Positions 7,966 to 15,728 are shown, counted from the first letter of the stretch. The stretch: DNA of 35,208 nucleotides from CAYTWW01 sp043801855 (GCA_043801855.1 JAZDLQ010000064.1:1-35208), one strand, 5' to 3'. Program-made: numbers and translations. Notes: a model not told the origin generated them from the sequence alone.

Positions 7966-9216
7966 ATGAAATTATACAAGGCATTCAAGTATGCAATCAA
8001 TATGGTATTGCATGCAAAAATAAGAAGCTGGTTAACTATTCTTGGAATAGTAATAGGAGTTGCTGCAGTTGTCTCTATTGTCTCTCTTGGAGAATCCTTA
8101 AAGACTGAGATGAATTCACAGCTTGATGCATTAGGCGGAGATCTCTTAACAATAAGGGCAGGCGCATCAAGGGCTATGATGTTTGGGCCAGGTGGCGGCG
8201 GTGTTTCTATTAGTGGTGGAAGCGCAACATCAACTACAGAAGAAATAGTCCTTGATAAAACAGATTTACAGGTGCTTAAAGGAGTAAGCGATATAAAAGT
8301 AATGGATACGCAAATCAGCGGAAGAGCAGATGTTTATTACGTAGCAGAAAAAGGAAGCGCTTCAGTTACAGGAGTTGACCCTGCGACATGGGCGCAGATA
8401 ACAACATCAACATTATCTGATGGAAGAATGCTTGGGCCAGCCGATACAAATGTGATTGTAGTCGGTGGAAGGATAGCTGATGGTTTTTTTAAAAAAAAAC
8501 TTGGAGTAAACCAGCTTGTGACAATTGAAGATAGGTTATTTAGGATTGTTGGCATACTTGATGATTCAAGCACAAATATTTACATGCCAATAAGTGTTGC
8601 ATATGATATAATTGATGATGCCAAAAAAGATGTTTATAATTCTATTATTATTAAAGTTAAAAATGAAGAAGAACTAGATACAGCTATTGAGAATATCCAA
8701 ACTAAGCTTATGCTAAAGCGCCACGTGACTTCAAAAAAGCTTGATTTCACAATATCTTCAAACAAAGAAAGGCAGGTGCAAAGAGCAGAGATGGTAAGCT
8801 CATTGACTACATTTTTAACAGCAATTGCAGCAGTCGCTCTTTTAGTTGGAGCAGTTGGAATAGCAAATTCAATGTTCACTTCAGTCCTTGAAAAAACAAA
8901 GGAAATTGGAATAATGAAAGCAATTGGCGCAAGAAATAGTGATATACTCACAATTTTTTTACTAAATGCAGGTTTAATTGGCTTTATTGGAGGTTTACTT
9001 GGGATTTTTTTTGGTGTGATGTTATCAGGATTTCTTCCTGTTCTGATGGGCCAGTCAGGCGGCATGTTCAGCAGGTTTTCCTCAGGCGGAGTGATTAGCA
9101 TGTCAAGTATTTTTATGGCACTTGGAATATCTGTGTTTATTGGTATTGCTGCAGGAGTAATTCCAGCATATCAGGCATCCAAATTAAAGCCAGTAGATGC
9201 ACTAAGGTATGAATAA
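7966..9216 (+). CDS. MacB/FtsX-family ABC transporter permease
   Basis: This 416-aa permease has the MacB plan. An N-terminal helix (SWLTILGIVIGVAAVVSIVS) precedes a large extracytoplasmic MacB_PCD domain (about residues 45-270). The FtsX module of three helices follows, with the family phrase EIGIMKAIGARNSDI and a C-terminal AGVIPAYQASKLKPVDALRYE. It pairs with the ATPase at 5776 and completes a type VII exporter. The Gly-rich stretch near residue 70 (GPGGGGVSISGG) is typical of the variable part of the outer domain. The substrate is unknown. Confidence 0.9.
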   Translation: MKLYKAFKYAINMVLHAKIRSWLTILGIVIGVAAVVSIVSLGESLKTEMNSQLDALGGDLLTIRAGASRAMMFGPGGGGVSISGGSATSTTEEIVLDKTDLQVLKGVSDIKVMDTQISGRADVYYVAEKGSASVTGVDPATWAQITTSTLSDGRMLGPADTNVIVVGGRIADGFFKKKLGVNQLVTIEDRLFRIVGILDDSSTNIYMPISVAYDIIDDAKKDVYNSIIIKVKNEEELDTAIENIQTKLMLKRHVTSKKLDFTISSNKERQVQRAEMVSSLTTFLTAIAAVALLVGAVGIANSMFTSVLEKTKEIGIMKAIGARNSDILTIFLLNAGLIGFIGGLLGIFFGVMLSGFLPVLMGQSGGMFSRFSSGGVISMSSIFMALGISVFIGIAAGVIPAYQASKLKPVDALRYE

Positions 9217-9241
9217 GAGACAATAAAATAAAAAAAAAATC

Positions 9242-10000
9242 CTAAGGCATTTCCGGAATTTTTGGCATATTAGGAATTCCCTGCATTCCGGATGACTCTA
9301 CAGGAAGCACAAATTCTGAATCAGGAACTGATGTTGTAAATTCTAATGCAGTCATTTCAGTTGATGCAGATGAATAAGAGCCTTTTGTGTATAAAGGAAC
9401 ACCCTGTGCTGAATAGCATGAGTCAACAATTACACCTTCTCTGGCTAGTCGCACACATGTTGCGCTAACTCCTGCAATTGTTCTTGTCGGAAGCGCGGTT
9501 ACCGTGTATTCATCAATACTATTTTTTACATCATCATTTTTAGGGATAGTACTTTCACCCTGTGATTTTGGTATCTCAAAGCATGTCGCTTTTCCATTCA
9601 CAGTTGTGCAGGAATAATATTTATCTCCTATAAAATAGGTTCCGCTGTTTCCCTTGCTTGATTCCATAATCATTTTTATTTTGCCTGGTTTAATAGCAAT
9701 TGTCTGAACTCCAGTTACTGACTGTCCCTGTCCATTGCTAGCATAATTGTATTTGACTTTATATTGAACAGGAACGTTTGTAATAAGCGCCTTTAATCCA
9801 GAAATAGTGCTGTCTTCTGTATTTTTTTTATCAGGGAGTAGAGGCTCATCTAATTTTTCATCTTTAACGGCATCTTCTTGAATATCTTCAGTAGGATTTT
9901 TCACATCTTCTTTTTTATCTAAAGTCTGCGATGTATTGCTGCTTTTGCATGCTGTTATAAACAATGCCAGCATAATTAGTATTGCTATTATTTTTTTCAA
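9242..10000 (-). CDS. Lipoprotein with a possible LolA/DUF4412-like domain
   Basis: A 252-aa protein with a signal peptide and lipobox (ALFITAC, Cys about residue 17), a charged low-complexity linker, and a beta-rich domain from about residue 70. That domain contains IKMIMESSKGNSGTYFIGD, two Cys pairs (YSCTTVNGKATC and ATCVRLAREGVIVDSC) and a C-terminal DSEFVLPVE. The pattern (bound-lipid-like beta sheet, PLYTKGSY, SEFVLP) resembles LolA/LppX or DUF4412 proteins, but this is a fold-level guess. It ends in a Met/Pro-rich tail. It converges with the exporter permease, leaving 25 bp between the stops. Confidence 0.7.
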   Translation of the reverse strand: MKKIIAILIMLALFITACKSSNTSQTLDKKEDVKNPTEDIQEDAVKDEKLDEPLLPDKKNTEDSTISGLKALITNVPVQYKVKYNYASNGQGQSVTGVQTIAIKPGKIKMIMESSKGNSGTYFIGDKYYSCTTVNGKATCFEIPKSQGESTIPKNDDVKNSIDEYTVTALPTRTIAGVSATCVRLAREGVIVDSCYSAQGVPLYTKGSYSSASTEMTALEFTTSVPDSEFVLPVESSGMQGIPNMPKIPEMP

Positions 10001-10087
10001 TGTAATGACACCCCAATCTGTTTATAAAAAAATAAATGCAATTATTAAATATAAAAAAGTATTGATTTGTACAGATAAATCAAATTA

Positions 10088-10702
10088 TCAATTCATATCC
10101 TTTTTTAGTTTAAAAATCGGATTATACTTTTCGATTATCCCATTGCCTAAGTTTAGCATCTGCGGTTTACCTATCAATTTTAATCCGTTGTCTTTGAACA
10201 TAGACTCCCATTCGCTTAGCCTTGGAAAGTTAAATTCACAAGTTACTCCGTTAGGCAGGTTAGTTATAAAGTCACTGCAAGACAGCAGGTGTTCTGAAAA
10301 CCACCCATAGGAAATATGGTCTTTAATTATTATATATTTCTTAGTGACTCTTTTTAGCTCTCTTAATTGTTTACTAATATTACGTGTATGGTGTAATACA
10401 TCTAAGACAATCACAATATCAAACGTGTTGTCCTCGTAAGGAATTCTTTCTCCGTCAAATATTTTCCGTGGAATTTTTGATGGCCTGTTTTCTTGAATAT
10501 CTATTCCTACAATTCTGAGGGAAGGATTATATTTCATAATAAGAGAAGATGCCAAACCACTATCGCATCCATAATCTAAGATATAAGAATTATCTTCACA
10601 TAAAGTGGAGATTGTTTTGGATAGTTTTTTTTTATAGGGTGTTGGCCCGAATGTGTTATCATAAAGGGTTTTTCCTGACAGAACCAACCCTTTGAGTGAC
10701 AT
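10088..10702 (-). CDS. Class I SAM-dependent methyltransferase
   Basis: This 204-aa protein has motif I ILDYGCDSGLASSL, an acidic end of strand 2 (VGIDIQE), motif II region FDIVIVLDVLHHT and a later strand KYIIIKDH. These are the Rossmann core of a Methyltransf_11-type enzyme that transfers a methyl group from SAM. The substrate is not evident. An ATG at 10759 is in frame, but I prefer 10702 (MSLKGLVLSGK). A TATA-like AAATATTTAA at 10727-10736 would put a leaderless start there, and the longer form would overlap the hcp remnant. Confidence 0.82.
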   Translation of the reverse strand: MSLKGLVLSGKTLYDNTFGPTPYKKKLSKTISTLCEDNSYILDYGCDSGLASSLIMKYNPSLRIVGIDIQENRPSKIPRKIFDGERIPYEDNTFDIVIVLDVLHHTRNISKQLRELKRVTKKYIIIKDHISYGWFSEHLLSCSDFITNLPNGVTCEFNFPRLSEWESMFKDNGLKLIGKPQMLNLGNGIIEKYNPIFKLKKDMN

Positions 10703-10751
10703 AATAATTTGAAAAGCATTTTCTTTATTAAATATTTGCAAAAAAAAAATC

Positions 10752-10905
10752 TTAACCAAGGATCTCTTTTAAGTCCTGCTCAGGTGTAGTGACTGGTTTA
10801 AGCCCATAGTTATCAATCAGCAGCTTTAGCACATTTGGCGTGACAAACGCAGGCATTGATGGCCCTATTCTTATGTTTTTGACGCCAAGTGAAAGCAATG
10901 TTTTT
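10752..10905 (-). pseudogene. hcp: C-terminal remnant of hydroxylamine reductase (hybrid-cluster protein)
   Basis: Reading the minus strand gives about 50 residues ending in TPEQDLKEILG. They include LLSLGVKNIRIGPSMPAF and VTPNVLKLLIDNYGLKP, which match the conserved C-terminus of Hcp (family pattern LGVKNIRLGPxLPAFLSPNVL). Hcp is normally about 430-550 aa with Cys-ligated Fe-S-O clusters. None of the cluster-binding part is present. Upstream the frame closes at a stop (10909-10911 region) and homology ends near 10895-10905, exactly where the HxlR-like fragment on the other strand begins. It is a dead 3' remnant. Confidence 0.8.
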
Positions 10906-11101
10906 ACGTGAGCTTGTTAAAGAAGGCCTTGTAATAAAAAACGTCGGGATGGATAATGCATCCCTGAAATGTGAATATTCCCTTTCCTCAAGCGGAAAAG
11001 ATTTCATAAAAATAATAAGATCTATGAAAAAATGGGCACTGAAATGGAAATTCAATAACAAGATTTGTGAGAATGCTGCTTGTAAAGAATGTAACTTGTA
11101 G
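10889..11101 (+). pseudogene. C-terminal remnant of an HxlR-family regulator
   Basis: The 70-residue frame contains FLRELVKEGLVIKNV, KCEYSLSSSGKDFIKII and KKWALKW. These are the wing and C-terminal helix of HxlR/DUF24 winged-helix regulators (family pattern LRELexxGLIxRxx...vEYsLTxxGxxLxxil). The first half, with the recognition helix and the CxxxxxxLxxLxGKW-type start, is missing. The tail has Cys residues (CENAACKEC). Its broken end abuts the broken end of the hcp remnant. A short expressed protein starting at 10889 cannot be excluded. Confidence 0.65.
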
Positions 11102-11164
11102 CATACTAATAACGCTTTAAAATCCAAAAAGTATATATAAATAACCCGTTTAATTATTCTTATA

Positions 11165-11677
11165 ATGATTGAATCGCTATTCGGGGGGGCGATAGGCGCG
11201 TATTTGGGCCTTCTGCTTGGAAAGTATTCTTATGAGAAGGTGCTGCAAAAAAAATATCCTGCACATATACTAAAAGATGCTAATTCAATAAAGTATCATG
11301 AAAGGTGTAAATTCCTGCATGGGTTTGCTGGAGAGTCGCTTACGCTGATTACTGAATCCATTTATCTAATCGACCAAAACTTAAGCGAAAATAAAAAAGA
11401 AAGATTAAGGAATAAAAAGCTTCTCGAACAGGCTTATTCAAAATTGTCATGCTACTATGGCCCTCTTCAAAAGATTTATCTGTCTGACACAGGCCTTGAA
11501 AAATATGCTAAAAACATATTGTCACAGGCAAGGCAGCTTTACTTTGCACTCTCTAAAAATAATAATTTTGAAAAAGAAGAAAGAGTCGGAGTGCGTAGCG
11601 CTCTGACATCAGCGATTGAGAGCTATGAGCAGATGTCAAAAGCGATAGCAGATTCAAGTACAATCTTGTGGATATAA
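11165..11677 (+). CDS. Hypothetical membrane-anchored helical protein
   Basis: A 170-aa protein with an N-terminal glycine-zipper membrane segment (GGAIGAYLGLLLGKYSY, about residues 7-23), followed by amphipathic helices rich in Lys and Glu. No family is recognised. It is the first gene of a tight group: its stop overlaps the region before the next gene (ATG at 11680, 2 bp later). Both genes encode a short membrane segment plus a helical domain of like size, so they may be diverged partners of one complex. A TATA-like TATATATAAATAA lies about 25 bp upstream. Confidence 0.7.
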   Translation: MIESLFGGAIGAYLGLLLGKYSYEKVLQKKYPAHILKDANSIKYHERCKFLHGFAGESLTLITESIYLIDQNLSENKKERLRNKKLLEQAYSKLSCYYGPLQKIYLSDTGLEKYAKNILSQARQLYFALSKNNNFEKEERVGVRSALTSAIESYEQMSKAIADSSTILWI

Positions 11678-11679
11678 AA

Positions 11680-12150
11680 ATGATAGAACTAATAACTGCA
11701 GCATACTTTGGATTCGGCGCGTCATTTATGGCTGCACTTACATATTTTTTTGCGAGAGATAAAATTACTGCAATTAAATCAGGCTCTGCATTGCAAATCT
11801 TTGATAGGAAAGTTCTTTTTGAGGATATGATAACAAAAATATCCGAGTTTACCTACTATTCAGAAGATTTTTTGGATAAAAAAACAATTGATTCAAAAAA
11901 AGAGCTTGATAAAAGCTATGTTGCATTAACTGCTCTTGAAGCAATAGATTATTCGAGCTTTAAAATAAACGAAGGATATGAAAAAAGAATCAGGGCAATT
12001 CTTGCCCTATGCAACAAAGCGTATGTTAATTTATCAAACCAAAAGATTTATTTAGTAGAAAATAAAGAAATTCTAAAAAGCATTAAAGAAAAGGTCTGGG
12101 CCTTGACTGATAAGGTAAGGACAGAAAAAATAATGTTTGAGCAGGCTTAA
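11680..12150 (+). CDS. Hypothetical membrane-anchored helical protein, second of pair
   Basis: A 156-aa protein with an N-terminal membrane helix (LITAAYFGFGASFMAALTYFF) and a helical, charged remainder without known motifs. I use the ATG at 11680. A GTG at 11668 in frame would overlap the end of the previous gene. The layout mirrors that of the preceding gene. The next gene starts 2 bp after its stop, so the three are almost certainly cotranscribed. No function is claimed. Confidence 0.7.
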   Translation: MIELITAAYFGFGASFMAALTYFFARDKITAIKSGSALQIFDRKVLFEDMITKISEFTYYSEDFLDKKTIDSKKELDKSYVALTALEAIDYSSFKINEGYEKRIRAILALCNKAYVNLSNQKIYLVENKEILKSIKEKVWALTDKVRTEKIMFEQA

Positions 12151-12152
12151 AA

Positions 12153-12911
12153 ATGGATCCGATAAAATTTCTTGCAGACGTCCCAAAGGAGAATGCCTTT
12201 TGGACAGGGAATGGCAATTGCCTTAATAATCTTGACGAGCTTCTGATTCACCTAAAAAAAGAAGGTGTTCCTTTTTTTTCACATCATGTAACTGAAAATA
12301 AAAATGATTTTGCAAACTGGATACATTATGTGGTCGGTGATGTAGAGCTTTCGCAAAGCATGTTTGCAACTAAAGATTTTTTGGAAACAGTTGCGCTCGT
12401 TGAAAAAAGGATAGAAACTTTAAAAGAAGATTCATTTAACAATGAGATATTTGATTCAATCTCGCAAGTTTTTGAGGGTGATAAAAATTCTGTTTTGATG
12501 AACAGCCTGGATGCGTCACTGGTAATGCCTTCTCAAGAATTTGAAAATAAGTTTGACCATAGCAAGATAATTGATATAATTGAAAAAAGCAGAATCTCAC
12601 ATGACGAAAAACCCTCTTCCGTAAATGAAGAAACGCAGGCTGTAAAAGAAATTGAAGTGTTTACAAACGCGACAACTGCTCTGGTTGCCGAGCCGGAAAT
12701 AAGCAGTGATATTGCTGATGAAGAGTTGAAATTGTATAAGCAAAAGCTTGATGTTGCCTTTGAGCGGCTATCGAGCAACCTGAAGCCTGATTCTGCGCCT
12801 CCTGTTTATTCCAATGCAAGAGATGCCTATTCTCCATTCTCAAACCTGACATTTGATATTGGGTTTGGAAAGTTTTTTGAAAGCATAAAAAAGAAAATCA
12901 GGAAATATTAA
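12153..12911 (+). CDS. DUF5752-like protein
   Basis: A 252-aa protein. Residues about 5-70 read ENAFWTGNGNCLNNLDEL, then a segment with FFSHHVTENKNDFANWIHYV and GDVELSQSM. This matches the DUF5752 pattern (aFyf.dG..L.nL.EL, then FsyHV...kNDFanWI..vlgD..LA). The family is widespread in archaea with no established reaction. The rest is charged, with a predicted disordered middle and a basic C-terminal helix (FESIKKKIRKY). It is third in the 11165-13563 gene group and precedes rpe by 7 bp. Confidence 0.72.
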   Translation: MDPIKFLADVPKENAFWTGNGNCLNNLDELLIHLKKEGVPFFSHHVTENKNDFANWIHYVVGDVELSQSMFATKDFLETVALVEKRIETLKEDSFNNEIFDSISQVFEGDKNSVLMNSLDASLVMPSQEFENKFDHSKIIDIIEKSRISHDEKPSSVNEETQAVKEIEVFTNATTALVAEPEISSDIADEELKLYKQKLDVAFERLSSNLKPDSAPPVYSNARDAYSPFSNLTFDIGFGKFFESIKKKIRKY

Positions 12912-12918
12912 TAAAGAA

Positions 12919-13563
12919 ATGGTTAAGATTGCCCCTTCAATACTTTCAGCTGACTTTTCAAAATTAGGTGAAGAGATAAAATCAATTGAAGCTTATTCTG
13001 ACTTTTTGCATATTGATGTGATGGACGGCCATTTTGTTCCGAATTTAACGATTGGACCATGTGTTATTGCGAGCATACGAAAAACCACGAAATTAGAGTT
13101 TGACGTCCATTTAATGATAAGCGAGCCATCTAGGTATGCTGAAGAATTTGCAAAAGCCGGTGCTGATATAATTACATTTCACGCAGAAGCAGAAAAAGAG
13201 CCTCTTAAACTAATTAAACAGATAAAAAAGCTTGGCAAAAAATGCGGCATATCAATTAATCCTGATACTGATATTGATATTATTTTACCATTCATAAAAG
13301 ATATTGACTTGGTGCTTTTTATGAGCGTCTATCCGGGGTTTGGCGGCCAGTCATTTATTCCGCAGGTTTTGGAAAAAGTAAAGCTGCTTGACAATGCAAG
13401 AAAATTAAACAGGGCAAAAAAGCTGCTGTTTGAAATTGACGGCGGAATCAATGAGAAGACTGCAAAACTCGCGGTTAATGCAGGAATTGACATTCTAGTT
13501 GCAGGAAGCTATATATTTAAGGCAGTTGATAGGAAGAAGGCGATTGAAAGCCTGAAAAAATAA
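12919..13563 (+). CDS. rpe: Ribulose-phosphate 3-epimerase
   Basis: A 214-aa TIM-barrel enzyme that interconverts D-ribulose 5-phosphate and D-xylulose 5-phosphate in the non-oxidative pentose phosphate pathway. Visible catalytic motifs are APSILSADFSKL, HIDVMDGHFVPNLTIGP (metal His and catalytic Asp), FDVHLMI (His), MSVYPGFGGQSF and the second catalytic Asp in EIDGGI, with the phosphate loop VAGSYIF. The length is standard and no residue is missing. It follows the DUF5752 gene by 7 bp. The stop lies at the edge of a TATA box that precedes the structured RNA. Confidence 0.95.
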   Translation: MVKIAPSILSADFSKLGEEIKSIEAYSDFLHIDVMDGHFVPNLTIGPCVIASIRKTTKLEFDVHLMISEPSRYAEEFAKAGADIITFHAEAEKEPLKLIKQIKKLGKKCGISINPDTDIDIILPFIKDIDLVLFMSVYPGFGGQSFIPQVLEKVKLLDNARKLNRAKKLLFEIDGGINEKTAKLAVNAGIDILVAGSYIFKAVDRKKAIESLKK

Positions 13564-13574
13564 AAATATTTAAA
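13564..13574 (+). promoter_or_regulatory. TATA box of the tandem structured RNA
   Basis: AAATATTTAAA, centred near 13569, predicts a start about 26 bp downstream at 13595. That is the first base of the outer helix of the RNA structure at 13596. Confidence 0.5.
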
Positions 13575-13595
13575 CTACAAAAATAAGTAAATGAT

Positions 13596-13703
13596 AAAAC
13601 TCGAGGGCTATCTCCACACTAAAATGTGGAGTACATAGAAATGCAGAAGCATTTCTTGTACAGAAATTCCTTTGGAATTTCATGTATCGCCAGCTCGAGT
13701 TTT
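13596..13703 (+). ncRNA. Branched structured RNA, tandem copy 1 (leader or sRNA)
   Basis: The outer helix AAAACTCGAG (13596-13605) pairs perfectly with CTCGAGTTTT (13694-13703). It continues as GGC/GCC (13606-13608, 13689-13691) past an AG bulge (13692-13693). Inside are three hairpins: CTCCACA/TGTGGAG (13612-13631), AGAAATGC/GCATTTCT (13637-13656) and GAAATTCC/GGAATTTC (13663-13681). The last two are enclosed by TACAT/ATGTA (13632-13636, 13682-13686). A TATA box sits at the right distance. The AG bulge and the CGCC-AG-CTC strand recur in the two other copies. I recognise no riboswitch or known sRNA class. Confidence 0.7.
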
Positions 13704-13707
13704 AGAC

Positions 13708-13769
13708 ATTTCACGGAGGGACTTCATCTGTGAGATAAACTCTCACAGTACTCGCCCAGCTCGTGAAAT
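13708..13769 (+). ncRNA. Structured RNA, tandem copy 2
   Basis: The outer helix ATTTCACG (13708-13715) pairs with CGTGAAAT (13762-13769). An alternative register is CAC-g-GAG with CTCGTG. GG pairs with CC past an AG bulge (13758-13759). One inner hairpin, CTGTGAGA/TCTCACAG, spans 13728-13747. The 3' strand CTCGCCCAGCTCG closely matches ATCGCCAGCTCG of copy 1. The structure ends about 30 bp before the next gene, so the pair may be a 5' leader. Confidence 0.65.
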
Positions 13770-13801
13770 AAACAATTAAAAAATTATGCGAGGTTTATAA
13801 G

Positions 13802-14359
13802 ATGGGACTTTTTGGGAAGGATATTAATAAGATAAGGACAATGACTTCAATTGGCGACTTGCAAGCAGGATTAACGAACTCTCATAAATATATAGAATCT
13901 AGTTTTAGTGCTGAAGAAGAAAATACAAGAAGAGAGTTATTTAAGAGAGTAGAAATGGCACAATACCTTGCAAAAGCCTTGTCTGAAGACTTTGAATTAT
14001 ATAAAAATAAAATTTTTTCAAGATTTAAAAATAGAAGAATAAATGAGACACTAGATGCTGCTTACAAACAAATTAGGGATTATTTAAAAATAATTCAGAA
14101 AACATGTGGTGAAATTAGAGATGGTACAACTGAAAGAGTATATGCAGCAGAAACTAGACACGAATATCCGACTATAAAAGATAAATTAATGTCATCTGTA
14201 AATGACTGTTTGGAGTATGTGAATAAGATAGTTTATGAATTTATAAAAATGAGAAAAGTCATAAAGATTTCAGAAGTATGGACTATTATTGATGATTGGC
14301 AGCTTGTTGAAACGTTAATACAAACATTTGAATTAACAAGACATTATACTGAAGAGTAA
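13802..14359 (+). CDS. Hypothetical helical protein downstream of the structured RNA
   Basis: A 185-aa, mostly helical, charged soluble protein without signal peptide or membrane segment and without a motif I recognise. The N-terminus is MGLFGKDINKIRTM. GAGG about 8 bp upstream serves as Shine-Dalgarno. It is preceded by the two tandem RNA structures, with no T-run between, so read-through from the RNA into this gene is likely. Its stop lies 2 bp before the UPF0173 hydrolase start, indicating an operon. Third positions are more AT-rich than in neighbouring genes, a weak hint of different origin. Confidence 0.7.
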   Translation: MGLFGKDINKIRTMTSIGDLQAGLTNSHKYIESSFSAEEENTRRELFKRVEMAQYLAKALSEDFELYKNKIFSRFKNRRINETLDAAYKQIRDYLKIIQKTCGEIRDGTTERVYAAETRHEYPTIKDKLMSSVNDCLEYVNKIVYEFIKMRKVIKISEVWTIIDDWQLVETLIQTFELTRHYTEE

Positions 14360-14361
14360 TC

Positions 14362-14997
14362 ATGCCCTCTCTCAACATTAACAACGTCAACCTAAGTTGG
14401 CTTGGCCATTCTTCTTTTAAGCTCGAATACAATGGCCTTAGGATTTATATTGACCCGTTTAAGCTAAGTGAAGCGCTTCCTGCGGATATTATTTTTATTA
14501 CGCATGGCCACTTTGACCATTGCAGTGTCGCTGATATTGCAAAGATTGTAAAAGAGGATACAATTATTGTTACAACTCCGGATACAGTCAGCAATCTCGC
14601 TTCAAAAGTAAAAGGCGGAAAGCCGCATCTTGTTAACCCAGGAGATAAATTCACATTAAAAGAAATTCTTGTTGAAGCAATCCCTGCATATAATATAAAC
14701 AAGCACTTCCACGCAAAAGAAAACGGATGGGTTGGTTACATTCTTACGATAAATAAGGCAAGGTTTTTGCATACAGGAGACAGCGATGTGACTCCTGAAC
14801 TTGAAAAAGTGAAGGCAGATGTAATAATGCTTCCTGTTGGCGGAACATATACAATGACTGCAGTTGAAGCAGCAACGCTTGCAAATAAGATAATGCCAAG
14901 AATTGCAATACCTATGCACTACGGCAGCGTTGTAGGAACTAAATCTGATGCTGAAAAGTTTAAGAATTTATGTAAGTGCCAAGTTGCGATACTATAG
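14362..14997 (+). CDS. UPF0173-type metallo-beta-lactamase-fold hydrolase
   Basis: A 211-aa protein with the metallo-beta-lactamase fold. The metal-binding motif is ITHGHFDHCS (HxHxDH), with further ligands in FLHTGDSDV (Asp) and IPMHYGS (His), and the UPF0173 opening LSWLGHSSFKLEYNG. Relatives are metal-dependent hydrolases of uncertain substrate, related to the UlaG/L-ascorbate-6-phosphate lactonase group. All metal ligands are present. It is the second gene of the operon that starts with the structured leader. The stop is followed by an AT-rich gap and the convergent small Cys protein. Confidence 0.9.
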   Translation: MPSLNINNVNLSWLGHSSFKLEYNGLRIYIDPFKLSEALPADIIFITHGHFDHCSVADIAKIVKEDTIIVTTPDTVSNLASKVKGGKPHLVNPGDKFTLKEILVEAIPAYNINKHFHAKENGWVGYILTINKARFLHTGDSDVTPELEKVKADVIMLPVGGTYTMTAVEAATLANKIMPRIAIPMHYGSVVGTKSDAEKFKNLCKCQVAIL

Positions 14998-15034
14998 TTA
15001 ATAAAAGAAAAATAGCTGATAGAAAATATCTTTC

Positions 15035-15265
15035 TTAGTAATTGCGCTCAAGCATCAAAGTTTGCTGCTGCCAGTCCCACATTGATGTAACTTTTAGCGT
15101 GCACCATTTTTTTCCTTCCCAGAATACTGAACAGGTTGGGCCAAGCTGCTCCCATTTGATGCAGCCTTTGCATATTTCATTTGGAGGCTCGCCGTGCTTT
15201 TTTGGCTCAGGAATAGGATGTGATGTTGCCTGCTGTTTTTCCTCTTTTTTAATTGCTCTTGCCAT
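15035..15265 (-). CDS. Small cysteine-containing protein
   Basis: A 76-aa protein with four Cys (CKGC, then CSVF and KKWC), consistent with a small zinc site or disulphides. It has a charged N-terminal half (MARAIKKEEKQQ) and Trp-rich ends. The opposite strand is also open over the same stretch, but the Cys spacing and the ATG start favour this strand. It lies just downstream of the SRP RNA on the same strand, beyond that gene's terminator. The family is unrecognised; short CxxC proteins of this sort are common in DPANN genomes. Confidence 0.6.
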   Translation of the reverse strand: MARAIKKEEKQQATSHPIPEPKKHGEPPNEICKGCIKWEQLGPTCSVFWEGKKWCTLKVTSMWDWQQQTLMLERNY

Positions 15266-15354
15266 AGTTTTTTGTTAAACATGATGCTTTATTAAATCTT
15301 TTGGAAAAAATGATTTAAAAAAAGTAGAGGCACGCCAAAAGATGGATTCTACTG

Positions 15355-15374
15355 CCAAAAAAGGGTTAACCCTT
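15355..15374 (-). terminator. Terminator of SRP RNA
   Basis: On the minus strand AAGGGTTAACCCTT is a perfect 14-base palindrome (15361-15374), followed directly by further T residues (to about 15355). It ends the SRP RNA sequence. Confidence 0.65.
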
Positions 15375-15615
15375 AAATCTCCTCATCCCTGCTACCCTTT
15401 CAGCGCCAGTATCGATGGTTAGCGTTGCTTTGTTCCCAACCTGGCGCGGTTCCCAAAAAAACCAGCCCGAAAGGACAAGGATTCATTGTCAAAACAAGGA
15501 CTCTTTTCTGACATTAAAACCGCTCTTTTGGCTTCGGCCCTGCCATAACATCCGTTTGCAGCGACAGGGTAGGGCGAGCACCCCGGCCTAGCCTCCGAAA
15601 GAAGGTAAATCGCAA
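15365..15615 (-). ncRNA. Signal recognition particle RNA (7S RNA)
   Basis: The minus strand carries the archaeal SRP RNA order. The Alu domain has GGAGGCTAGGCCGGGG, a loop ending in CCCT, and GGCAGGGCCGAAGCC. A long central helix follows. Helix 8 has GGGAACCGCGCCAGG, a GGAA tetraloop and AAGCAACGCTAACCATCGAT, then the return strand TACTGGCG. SRP RNA binds SRP54 and SRP19 and targets ribosomes to the membrane. The 3' end is set by the palindromic terminator. The 5' end is estimated from helix 1, which pairs weakly here; it could lie as far upstream as 15700, where a stronger TATA box points. Confidence 0.88.
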
Positions 15616-15716
15616 AGACATTAAAAAGCTTTTGGAAGAGCGCTTTAACAAAGCCCTCGGAGCAAATCATTAAGAACTGCTTCACCTAAAACACAGTGAG
15701 CAGTCCGAATAACAGA

Positions 15717-15728
15717 ATAAATATTAAA
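15717..15728 (-). promoter_or_regulatory. TATA box upstream of SRP RNA region
   Basis: TTTAATATTTAT on the minus strand predicts transcription from about 15697. The 80 bases between that point and the recognisable SRP RNA fold into two hairpins (ACTGCT...AGCAGT and GAGGGCTTT...AAAGCGCTC). A weaker TTTTTAATG nearer the SRP RNA is an alternative promoter. Confidence 0.45.

Noticed and set aside
15419..15685. An 88-codon open frame on the minus strand
   Set aside because: It starts with GTG and runs through the SRP RNA, whose helices explain the sequence; the predicted protein has no family-like features.
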